A DNA stretch of 11,509 nucleotides from positions 234,735-246,243 of the forward strand of contig MU646392.1 in the NCBI GenBank assembly GCA_026770585.1, written 5' to 3'. Below the pieces are notes generated by a model. That model was not told where the DNA came from and ran no database searches. It saw only the letters and a list, made by a program, of their open reading frames with translations. Below, piece after piece: positions 7,226 through 11,509 of the stretch. The position numbers and the translations under genes were made by a program. Positions within the stretch are counted from its first letter, which is position 1. Every line of letters starts with the position of its first letter. Source of the DNA: Baffinella frigidus. Its lineage: Eukaryota; Cryptophyceae; Cryptomonadales; Baffinellaceae.

Positions 7226-7397
7226 GGTACTTGGGCCTGAGATACCCACATGCGTGACGGTGAAGGTGCGGCGCTCTGGTCCATGTGAAAGGTGTCCCTG
7301 TGAGGTGCGGAGGCGCGAGGGGGGCCCATCATTCAATCCAAGGACCGGCTGCAACACCCAACCTCACACGTCTAGATTGTGACCGTCAAGACACTGG

Positions 7398-7460
7398 TAC
7401 TGTGGGCATCTAGGCTTTAAGGGCACCCAATGATGCAAGGTTATGAGGACTCCACAGTAG
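7398..7460 (+). repeat. Repeat family R3, copy b
   Basis: TGTGGGCATCTAGGCTTTAA followed by GGGCACC, GATGCAAGGTTATGAGGAC. It differs from copy c at 8239 by scattered substitutions. It is preceded by GTCAAGACACTGG, a piece of family R4 also present at 7701 and 8130. Confidence 0.65.
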
Positions 7461-7515
7461 ATTCACTACATGTAGGACTGGGGGAATGGCTCCAAGCCAT
7501 GACATGTCCCCTCTA

Positions 7516-7626
7516 CAGGGGTACCTCGTTCATAACCCACCCCCCTAGGACCACCGTAGGGCCCTAGGCATAGGCCTACTGTAGGGTCCTAGGGGGGGGC
7601 GGTTTCTTATGAGCGAGGTACCCCTG
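7516..7626 (+). mobile_element. MITE copy A, TA-flanked
   Basis: Terminal inverted repeats begin CAGGGGTACCTCGTTCATAA and end as the complement (TTATGAGCGAGGTACCCCTG), with TA on both sides (7514-7515 and 7627-7628). The 111-bp body holds C-run/G-run subterminal stretches and an internal dyad built of CCTAGG and CTACTGTAGGG. It has no coding capacity, so it would depend on an outside transposase. TA duplication and a CAG start resemble Tc1/mariner-type MITEs, an inference from the ends alone. Confidence 0.85.
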
Positions 7627-7648
7627 TACGTAGCCTTGACGCACGCTG

Positions 7649-7740
7649 ATTCTGACACCAACCACACAAGCCTCGATCGTATTCGTGACATGGTAATCGT
7701 CAAGACACTAGGGACAGCCTTGCCGCACGCCGAGTGTAAC
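7649..7740 (+). repeat. Repeat family R4, copy a
   Basis: CACCAACCACACAAGCCTCG, then TCGTATTCGTGACATGGTAA, TCGTCAAGACACTAGGG and CAGCCTTGCCGCACGCCGA. The same order recurs at 8101-8165 (GTCTCGATTGTATTCATGAC, TCGTCCAGACTCTTGGGGCA, GCCTTGCCACACGCCGA). A partial copy lies at 7365-7395. No coding signal is seen. Confidence 0.6.
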
Positions 7741-7808
7741 ACCAACCACACAACACGGCGGGCTTATAAGGGATTTTCGGGCGCTGAGAGCCCGAGTTTC
7801 CGTTACCT
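7740..7808 (+). repeat. Repeat family R2, unit 1, flanking MITE copy B on the left
   Basis: CACCAACCACACAACACGGC, then GGGCTTATAAGGGATTTTCG, GGCGCTGAGAGCCCGAGTTT and CCGTTACCTTA. The same sequence with few changes recurs at 7930-8003 directly after the MITE, so the MITE sits between two direct copies with a period of 190 bases. Confidence 0.75.
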
Positions 7809-7810
7809 TA

Positions 7811-7927
7811 CAGGGGTACCTCTCTCATAAGAAACCGCCCCCCCCCTAGGACCACCATGACGCCCTAGGCATAGTCCTAGTGTAGGGTCCTAGGGGGAGG
7901 CGGTTTCTTATGAGCGAGGTACCCCTG
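7811..7927 (+). mobile_element. MITE copy B, TA-flanked
   Basis: CAGGGGTACCTCTCTCATAA at the left end and TTATGAGCGAGGTACCCCTG at the right end, with TA at 7809-7810 and 7928-7929. It is 117 bp, and the closest copy to a consensus because both AAGAAACCG/CGGTTTCTT subterminal parts are present. The centre contains GCCCTAGGCATAGTCCTAGT. It is non-coding and of the same family and orientation as copy A. Confidence 0.88.
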
Positions 7928-7929
7928 TA

Positions 7930-8105
7930 CACCAACCACACAACACAGCGGGCTACGAAGGGATTTTCGGGCGCCGAGAGCCCGAGTTTCCGTCACCTTA
8001 CTCGAAGGAACCCCTTTATGTCCCTACGGGTTTCCTACCGTAGGGTCCTAGGTCTTATCGCTTAGGGGTTATTCGAAATCCCTCCGAAGTCCGCTGTGTG
8101 GTCTC
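7930..8105 (+). repeat. Repeat family R2, unit 2, with extension
   Basis: It starts as a copy of 7740-7808, then continues with TGTCCCTACGGGTTTCCTAC, CGTAGGGTCCTAGGTCTTAT, ATTCGAAATCCCTCCGAAGT and CCGCTGTGTGG. The complete 175-base order recurs at 10160-10335. TTCGAAATCC superficially resembles a tRNA T-arm, but no cloverleaf can be built around it. Confidence 0.7.
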
Positions 8106-8238
8106 GATTGTATTCATGACATTGTCATCGTCCAGACTCTTGGGGCAGCCTTGCCACACGCCGATTCTCCGTGAGCTTGGATCCGACCAGCGCAACGGGG
8201 CCCTCTCTGCACCCTTGACTCTCTGCCCGAGGCGTGTG

Positions 8239-8310
8239 AGGACTGTGGGTATCTAGGCTCTAAGGGCATCTAAGGACGCAAGGTTATGAGGACGTCGGCG
8301 GAGATTCACA
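8239..8310 (+). repeat. Repeat family R3, copy c
   Basis: TGTGGGTATCTAGGCTCTAA followed by GGGCATC, GGACGCAAGGTTATGAGGAC and GGAGATTCACATAAGCCT. The last part is also present after copy b as AGATTCACTACATG, so the family unit is at least 70 bases. Confidence 0.65.
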
Positions 8311-8475
8311 TAAGCCTCCTTAAGTACAGCGTCCAGAAGGACCATCTCGGGACGAGCCCGCCTCGGGAGGGAGAAAACCAGTCATTTGGGGACCCCTCAC
8401 TGTGGAGAATCAACTCATCAGTGTTCAGAAGGCGGGCCCTCCCGAGTCCGCCCGAGGCAGGCCCGTGCCGGGGTA
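8311..8475. other. Spacer with a GC-rich inverted repeat
   Basis: CTCGGGAGGG at 8362-8371 pairs perfectly with CCCTCCCGAG at 8437-8446, leaving a 65-base loop. A 78-codon frame crosses the region (8286-8522) but starts in repeat R3 and ends in a MITE end, so it is not taken as a gene. Confidence 0.4.
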
Positions 8476-8620
8476 CAGGGGTACCTCAACTATCCCATAA
8501 GTGGCCATGCCCACAAATTTGAGGGCCTAGAGGTCCTAGGCAGGTCCTAGGGCCCTACCGTAGGGCGTATGATCCTACTGGTCACTTAAGGGATAAGCAA
8601 CGGTCGCCATAAGGAACAGG
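8476..8620 (+). mobile_element. Partial MITE (left end CAGGGGTACCTC) with variant interior
   Basis: TA plus CAGGGGTACCTCAACTATCC CATAAG at 8474-8500 is a recognisable left end, but the C-run is missing and no right end of this family follows. The interior (8530-8596, CCTAGGCAGGTCCTAGGGCC then CTACCGTAGGG and CTTAAGGGAT) matches 655-716 inverted. It is a truncated or rearranged element. Confidence 0.5.
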
Positions 8621-8698
8621 GCGTTTTTAGTGTCTGAGTTCCTTAATAAATAAGGAACGGAGGGCGGGCGTTGCCACCGAGTTCCTTAATAATTAAGA
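8610..8698. repeat. GTTCCTTA/TAAGGAAC inverted repeat cluster
   Basis: TAAGGAAC occurs at 8610-8617, then GTTCCTTA (8638-8645) with ATAAA and TAAGGAAC (8651-8658) as a perfect 8-bp hairpin, then GTTCCTTAATAATTAAG at about 8682-8698. GGGCG follows two of the TAAGGAAC copies. These look like ends of short elements placed side by side. Confidence 0.55.
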
Positions 8699-8702
8699 AG
8701 CT

Positions 8703-8814
8703 GTACCTCGCTCATAAGAAAGCGCCTCCGTAGGACCCTCCAGTAGGGCTATGCCTAGGGCCCTATGGTGGTTCTAGTGGAGGGGGGCGTTTTCTTATGA
8801 GTGAGGTGCCCCTG
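8703..8814 (-). mobile_element. MITE copy C, inverted interior, degraded left end
   Basis: The left end lacks the first bases and reads GTACCTCGCTCATAAGAAAG; the right end is TTATGAGTGAGGTGCCCCTG. The interior (GTAGGACCCTCCAGTAGGGC, TATGCCTAGGGCCCTATGGT) is the reverse complement of the interior of copies A and B, so this copy lies in the opposite orientation. Confidence 0.75.
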
Positions 8815-8843
8815 CACCGAGTGCGTGCGAGTACTCCTCTCTA

Positions 8844-9005
8844 CAGGACTACTTCGCTCATGAGAAAACGCCCACCCCCCAAGACCACCATAGGGCCGTA
8901 GGCATGCGCCTACTGTAGGGTCATATGGCCCTACTGTAGGGTCATAGTGTAGGGTCATAGTAGGGTCATAGGGGGGGGCGTTTTCTTCTGAGCGAGGTAT
9001 CCCTG
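8844..9005 (+). mobile_element. MITE copy D with internal expansion
   Basis: The left end is CAGGACTACTTCGCTCATGA and the right end CTTCTGAGCGAGGTATCCCTG; TA precedes it, CA follows. It is 162 bp, longer than copies A and B because a CTACTGTAGGGTCATA-type unit is repeated about four times between 8910 and 8970. It is non-coding. Confidence 0.78.
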
Positions 9006-9104
9006 CACAGCTGTAGATGCTCAGACCTTCATCAGGTCCTTCTCCTTCTCCTGCTCCCCGCACACCCAGGGTCAGGATGGAGTCGAGAGATACCCGGGTA
9101 AGAA
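9006..9104. other. Short spacer without features
   Basis: It contains CTTCTCCTTCTCCTGCTCCC, a brief pyrimidine tract, and GATACCCGGGTAAGAACAAC at 9089-9108. The latter is the beginning of a direct repeat found again as GATATCCGGGCAAGAACAAT at 9321-9340. Confidence 0.4.
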
Positions 9105-9188
9105 CAACACCCTCGGCCGAGCCTCACGCGAGATTAGTCAACCACCTGTTACTAAATTAAGAAAACGCAGACCCCAAATCCGTGGAGT

Positions 9189-9310
9189 CCTAGCTCTGCC
9201 TCAGTTTTATTCTGGCTCGTCCTCAAGGCTTTCTATTCGCCCTTCTGTACTGGATTTCTGCTCTTAAATACTTGAAGGCCGAGTCGGAATAAATCTCAGG
9301 CAGAGCTAGG
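9189..9310 (+). mobile_element. Fold-back MITE with CCTAGCTCTGCC ends, copy 1
   Basis: CCTAGCTCTGCCTCAGTTTT at the left and its near complement CTCAGGCAGAGCTAGG at the right; further inward TCTGGCTCGTCCTCAAGG pairs imperfectly with CTTGAAGGCCGAGTCGGA. It is 122 bp and non-coding. The same ends are found in copy 2 and, rearranged, at 11270-11318. Confidence 0.75.
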
Positions 9311-9410
9311 AGTCTACAGAGATATCCGGGCAAGAACAATACCCTCGGTCGAGCCTCGGTCGGTGTCTATGTTCTTAATTAAGTATCAAAGCGTTGCCAA
9401 CCCTAATGTC

Positions 9411-9532
9411 CAGCTCTGCCTGAGTTTAGTCTGGCTCGTCCTTGAAAGTATTCAAGAGCAGAATTCCAGTACAAAAGGGCGAGAATAGAAAGCCTCTAGG
9501 ACGAGCCAGACTGAAACTGAGGCAGAGCTAGG
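9411..9532 (-). mobile_element. Fold-back MITE with CCTAGCTCTGCC ends, copy 2
   Basis: CAGCTCTGCCTGAGTTTAGT on the left and CTGAGGCAGAGCTAGG on the right, with inner arms TCTGGCTCGTCCTTGAAAG and CTAGGACGAGCCAGA. The interior is the reverse complement of copy 1 (AAAGGGCGAGAATAGAAAGC here against GCTTTCTATTCGCCC there). Confidence 0.75.
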
Positions 9533-9655
9533 AGATTCCGAGGATTTGGGGTCTGCGTTTTCTTAATTTAGTAACAGGTGGTTGACTAGTCTCGCGTTAG
9601 GCTCGACCGAGGGTGTTGACGCACCTCGGTGTCCCTGTTTTCTGGGGGGGGGTGA

Positions 9656-9697
9656 GGCGAGCTTGTCGATCTCCTGAGCAGACTTGTCGAGATCCAG
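9656..9697 (-). pseudogene. RRF-like exon fragment 3 (degenerate)
   Basis: The minus strand reads in frame LDLDKSAQEIDKLA, matching the last part of the best copy at 9996-10091 with one replacement in the shared core (K to Q). No splice donor follows; a C-run takes its place. It is treated as a decayed duplicate because it is isolated, lacks the N-terminal half of the exon and has repeats on both sides. Confidence 0.45.
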
Positions 9698-9855
9698 GGC
9701 ATCCGACTCCGTGACTTACTCTCCCCTATCTCCTGTTTATCGTGGAAAGTTCCCACAAAAGCGAGGCCTGGCCCTACACCGAGAAACCGAGTGAGTCCAC
9801 TGTCGATTTCAGGTGCAGGCTATCGTCGTGTGGTGAGGGGTTGAGGGCAAGGGAC

Positions 9856-9903
9856 CTCAGCGAGCTTGTCGAACTCCTTAGCAGACGTGTCCGTGGTTTG
9901 CTT
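9856..9903 (-). pseudogene. RRF-like exon fragment 2 (degenerate)
   Basis: The minus strand reads KQTTDTSAKEFDKLAE, 16 codons in frame with the best copy but with K to T and I to F replacements and only one silent change. The donor is GTCCCT rather than GTGAGA. The mix of mostly replacement changes suggests no constraint. The complementary strand is also open (SELVELLSRRVRG), so coding strand is not decided by openness alone. Confidence 0.45.
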
Positions 9904-9995
9904 AGCCCACATACGCTAAATTCAGTTGGGCCTATCTGAACCGAGTCCAGCTGAGCCAAGGACGGTCAGGCTGTCTGAGTCAGGGTGGCTCTCAC

Positions 9996-10091
9996 CTCGG
10001 CGAGCTTGTCGATCTCCTTAGCAGACTTGTCCGTGGTTTGCTGGACCTGGTCCTGCCCGCTCTTCGACTCGTCCTCGCCCAACCCCGAATC
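9996..10091 (-). pseudogene. Exon-like fragment of ribosome recycling factor C-terminal helix
   Basis: The minus strand between an AAACAG acceptor (ending at 10092) and a GTGAGA donor (from 9995) contains 32 codons in phase 0. The peptide includes GEDESKSGQDQVQQ followed by TTDKSAKEIDKLAE. This follows the pattern of the C-terminal helix of ribosome recycling factor (bacterial EDDDRRSQDDVQKLTD then a K-x-I-E/D stretch, recalled from family knowledge). RRF releases ribosomes after termination; in an alga it would be organellar. No other RRF exon is visible either side, and the neighbours are partial copies and repeats, so I favour a duplicated exon relic. It could instead be one exon of a gene with distant exons, or unrelated coiled-coil sequence. 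Confidence 0.5.
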
Positions 10092-10159
10092 CTGTTTGGG
10101 AATTTGCGGGTCAGTGGTTAATATTTAGAGAGAGAGACCATTGTTAATACCAGCACCGC

Positions 10160-10335
10160 CGCCATGCCACACACCGGGCTACGCAGGAAAAACATCATCA
10201 CATCTCAGACATGTTCCGTTACCGTGTCTGTAGGAACTGAACCGCCCTGTGTCCCCACGGATTGCCTACCGCAGGGTCCTAGGTCTTATCGCGTGTGGGG
10301 TATTCCAAATCCCTTCGAAGCCCGCTGCGTGGGTT
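10160..10335 (+). repeat. Repeat family R2, distant copy
   Basis: CCACACACCGGGCTACGCAG, CCTACCGCAGGGTCCTAGGT, CTTATCGCGTG and TTCCAAATCCCTTCGAAGCC follow the same order as 7936-8105. A 62-codon frame begins at 10164 after a Kozak-like GCCGCC, but it lies wholly in this repeat and is not supported as a gene. Confidence 0.65.
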
Positions 10336-10345
10336 GGGATGGGAA

Positions 10346-10388
10346 GCCTTGAACCCAACCCCCAACCCCCAACCCCCAACCCCCAACC
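10346..10388 (+). repeat. CCCCCAA minisatellite
   Basis: About five units of ACCCCCA period 7 (CCCAACCCCCAACCCCCAAC). On the minus strand it is GGGGGTT, able to form a G-quadruplex. It directly abuts RRF-like fragment 5. Confidence 0.8.
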
Positions 10389-10391
10389 CTC

Positions 10392-10419
10392 TCTGCGACT
10401 CATCCTTGCCCATGCAATC
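10392..10419 (-). pseudogene. RRF-like exon fragment 5 (short)
   Basis: The minus strand reads DCMGKDESQR, aligning with DSGLGEDESKS at the beginning of the exon-like piece at 9996-10091. The match ends where the G-rich minisatellite starts, as if the array had interrupted it. The length is small, so the homology is tentative. Confidence 0.3.
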
Positions 10420-10580
10420 GAAAGTGGTCAAATAGAGAGCCACGTTAGTACCTGCGCGTCCTGGGGCACCACCAAAGTCGGTCGCAGTCGGTCCCCACGA
10501 AGCGTTCAGTCCTGGATGGCTTTCTAAGTAGCTCTGAGCGGAGTTAGTACTGGGCATGTCATGGCGACTCACTCAGAAGG
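10420..10580. other. Spacer without a recognised feature
   Basis: No inverted repeat, RNA or coding signal that I can support. A 97-codon minus-strand frame (10279-10572) crosses it but also runs through the minisatellite and repeat R2. Confidence 0.4.
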
Positions 10581-10614
10581 CTAGCGGTCATGCCCGCTCT
10601 TCGACTCGTTCTCA
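10580..10614 (-). pseudogene. RRF-like exon fragment 4 (stop-interrupted)
   Basis: The minus strand reads GENESKSGHDR followed by TAG, aligned with GEDESKSGQDQ of the main copy. At nucleotide level TGCCCGCTCTTCGACTCGT is shared exactly with 10056-10074. A stop codon directly after shows it is not functional. Its upstream side merges into a GGGGTTT minisatellite. Confidence 0.45.
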
Positions 10615-10631
10615 CCCCCACCCCCATCAAG

Positions 10632-10712
10632 TTTGGGGTTTGGGGTTTGGGGTTTGGGGTTTGGGGTTTGGAGTTTGGTTGGGGGTTGGGGTTTGGGTAT
10701 CAGGGTTTAGGC
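10632..10712 (+). repeat. GGGGTTT minisatellite
   Basis: GTTTGGGGTTTGGGGTTTGG and continuing, about five perfect units followed by degenerate GGGGGTTGGGGTTTGGG. It resembles a G-richer form of the TTTAGGG telomere heptamer and could form a G-quadruplex. It begins just upstream of RRF-like fragment 4 on the minus strand. Confidence 0.85.
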
Positions 10713-10775
10713 TGACAGGTCATCTCAGGTGTCCTGTTATCACCACTCCATCATGTCCTGTCCTCTCTAAGCATG

Positions 10776-10815
10776 TGGGTATCTATGCTCAGGGAGCACG
10801 GATGCAAGGTAACAT
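10776..10815 (+). repeat. Repeat family R3, shortened copy d
   Basis: TGTGGGTATCTATGCTCAGG followed by GAGCAC and GGATGCAAGGTAACATAACC corresponds to the start and end of copies at 7168, 7398 and 8239 with small deletions. Confidence 0.5.
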
Positions 10816-10927
10816 AACCATTATGATATGAGGCTTACTAACTAGATTCGGTTAGGCTTCCGCAATCGCGTTCTGGGAGCTCTTAAGTCGCGCGATGCAG
10901 CGTCGCTTGCGGCTCCAACCACACCAA

Positions 10928-11090
10928 TAGGGTAACGGACTAAAATTGGCGTAGTTAGGCCTACGGTATTACCTACGGTAGGCCGTAGGGTTTTTCGTAG
11001 GGAGCCCCCCTAGGCCCCTACGGCCTACCGTAGGTAATACCGTAGGTAATACCGTAGGCCTAACTGCCCCATTTTTAGCCCGTTAGCCTA
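10928..11090. mobile_element. Fold-back MITE, 159-bp body with TA flanks
   Basis: The left arm TA-GGGTAACGGACTAAAA then GTTAGGCCTACGGTATTACC and TACGGTAGGCCGTAGGG (10928-10990) pairs with CCCTACGGCCTACCGTAGGT to GGCCTAACTG, TTTTTAGCCCGTTAGCC-TA (11015-11090). The loop is about 24 bases. The right arm contains one additional copy of the 12-base unit TAGGTAATACCG. It is non-coding and unrelated in sequence to the CAGGGGTACC family. Confidence 0.85.
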
Positions 11091-11111
11091 TGAACACAGG
11101 GGGGATCCAGG

Positions 11112-11197
11112 AAATGTATTCACGCGATGATCGATGCGGAGGTGCATCTCCGGAGAGCTCTGACCCAGTTACTCTGGGCTCCGCATTGAATACATTT
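11112..11197. repeat. Compact multi-stem hairpin
   Basis: AAATGTATTCA (11112-11122) pairs perfectly with TGAATACATTT (11187-11197); inside, ATGCGGAG (11134-11141) pairs with CTCCGCAT (11179-11186); further inside CCCAG-TTACT-CTGGG (11164-11178) and a competing GGAG/CTCC stem. It may be another fold-back element or a structured RNA; the sequence alone does not decide. Confidence 0.6.
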
Positions 11198-11269
11198 GGA
11201 TGCTGTTTCTACTGGGGTGTTTGTACGGAAGCCTGATGTAAACGTATCCAAAGCGGAACCCTGATTAAG

Positions 11270-11318
11270 TGAGGCAGAGCTGGAACGAGGAGCGGCAACA
11301 CGGTCTAGCTCTGCCTCA
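11270..11318. repeat. Outward-facing ends of the CCTAGCTCTGCC fold-back family
   Basis: TGAGGCAGAGCT (11270-11281) and AGCTCTGCCTCA (11307-11318) are a perfect 12-bp inverted repeat with a 25-base spacer. Relative to the copies at 9189 and 9411 the ends face outward, as if a right end of one element is followed by a left end of another. Confidence 0.6.
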
Positions 11319-11399
11319 TGAGCTAGAGGATCTAGCTTCCGTCTGTTGACGACGCAGCCAGTGGAAAGGTTACGTTGAGTGGTGAGCGGAAGAGACCTG

Positions 11400-11509
11400 G
11401 GGTTGGTTGGTTGGTTGGATGGTTGGTTGGTTGGTTGGTTGGTTGGTTGGTTGGTTGGTTGGTTGGTTGGTTGGTTGGTTGGTTGGTTGGTTGGTTGGTT
11501 GGTTGGTTG
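11400..11509 (+). repeat. GGTT tetranucleotide microsatellite running off the window
   Basis: About 27 GGTT units with a single GGAT interruption near 11417-11420, continuing to the last base. The regular GG pairs on one strand could form two-tier G-quadruplexes. Near-perfect units indicate a young, length-variable array. True length cannot be seen. Confidence 0.95.

Larger units (their letters stand above)
9105..9618. repeat. Large nested inverted repeat (514 bp)
   Basis: The outer left arm 9105-9188 (CAACACCCTCGGCCGAGCCT, then AGTCAACCACCTGTTACTAA, ATTAAGAAAACGCAGACCCC) is matched by the complement at 9533-9618. Inside, two 122-bp copies of a smaller fold-back element (9189-9310 and 9411-9532) lie in opposite orientation. 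The middle holds a direct repeat of the left margin (9321-9355). The arms could form a large cruciform. No coding sequence is seen. Confidence 0.85.

Noticed and set aside
8060-8085. A T-arm-like GGTTATTCGAAATCCC suggesting a tRNA
   Set aside because: No acceptor stem, D-arm or anticodon arm can be placed around it, and the sequence is part of repeat R2, which has a diverged copy at 10300.
7168-8310. A CRISPR-like array, because short sequences recur
   Set aside because: Spacing is irregular, the repeats are long and diverged, and several families are mixed. The genome is eukaryotic by its introns.
9742-9939. A plus-strand gene reading SELVELLSRRVRG
   Set aside because: This is the complement of RRF-like fragment 2. 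The minus strand is favoured by splice-like borders and the family pattern in the main copy, although this is not certain.
10164-10352. A 62-codon frame after a Kozak-like GCCGCCATG
   Set aside because: The frame lies in repeat family R2, copies of which elsewhere have no equivalent frame.

Overview
The window looks like nuclear DNA of a eukaryote, most plausibly a GC-rich unicellular alga or related protist. The reasons are the one convincing protein-coding gene, which has two short GT-AG introns; long degenerate tracts of the plant/algal-type telomere heptamer CCCTAAA/TTTAGGG away from any visible chromosome end; and a dense population of miniature inverted-repeat elements. I see no ribosome-binding sites, operons, rRNA, tRNA or CRISPR. 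A cryptophyte-type alga would fit, but this is an impression only.

Layout. Positions 1-1735 are repeat DNA: broken ends of the main MITE family, a dispersed repeat in inverted copies, and telomere-like tracts that run C-rich (430-655, 1000-1510) and then flip to G-rich (1525-1735). Positions 1736-3600 hold two tandem duplications, two more copies of the dispersed repeat and GC-rich sequence without a recognisable gene. Positions 3600-5238 are a less GC-rich upstream region with palindromes and several CACGTG boxes.

Positions 5239-7034 (+) hold the only well-supported gene. It has three exons and encodes a 460-residue protein with a split zf-4CXXC_R1 (CDCA7-type) cysteine-rich domain followed by a long low-complexity tail. 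The domain becomes continuous only when both introns are removed, which strongly supports the model. It suggests a nuclear chromatin or DNA-methylation-related protein, although positions known to matter in animal CDCA7 are not conserved.

Positions 7100-9100 are a mosaic of TA-flanked MITEs (four near-complete copies and a partial one) and several short repeat families. Positions 9105-9618 form a nested inverted repeat. Positions 9656-10614 contain up to five related minus-strand fragments; the best is a 32-codon exon-like piece resembling the C-terminal helix of ribosome recycling factor, and two fragments abut G-rich minisatellites. The right end has a fold-back element (10928-11090), a compact hairpin (11112-11197) and an uninterrupted GGTT tetranucleotide array running off the window.

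The genes do not form a pathway. The main themes are one chromatin-type zinc-finger gene inside repeat-rich DNA, and an array of decayed exon copies apparently spread together with repeats.
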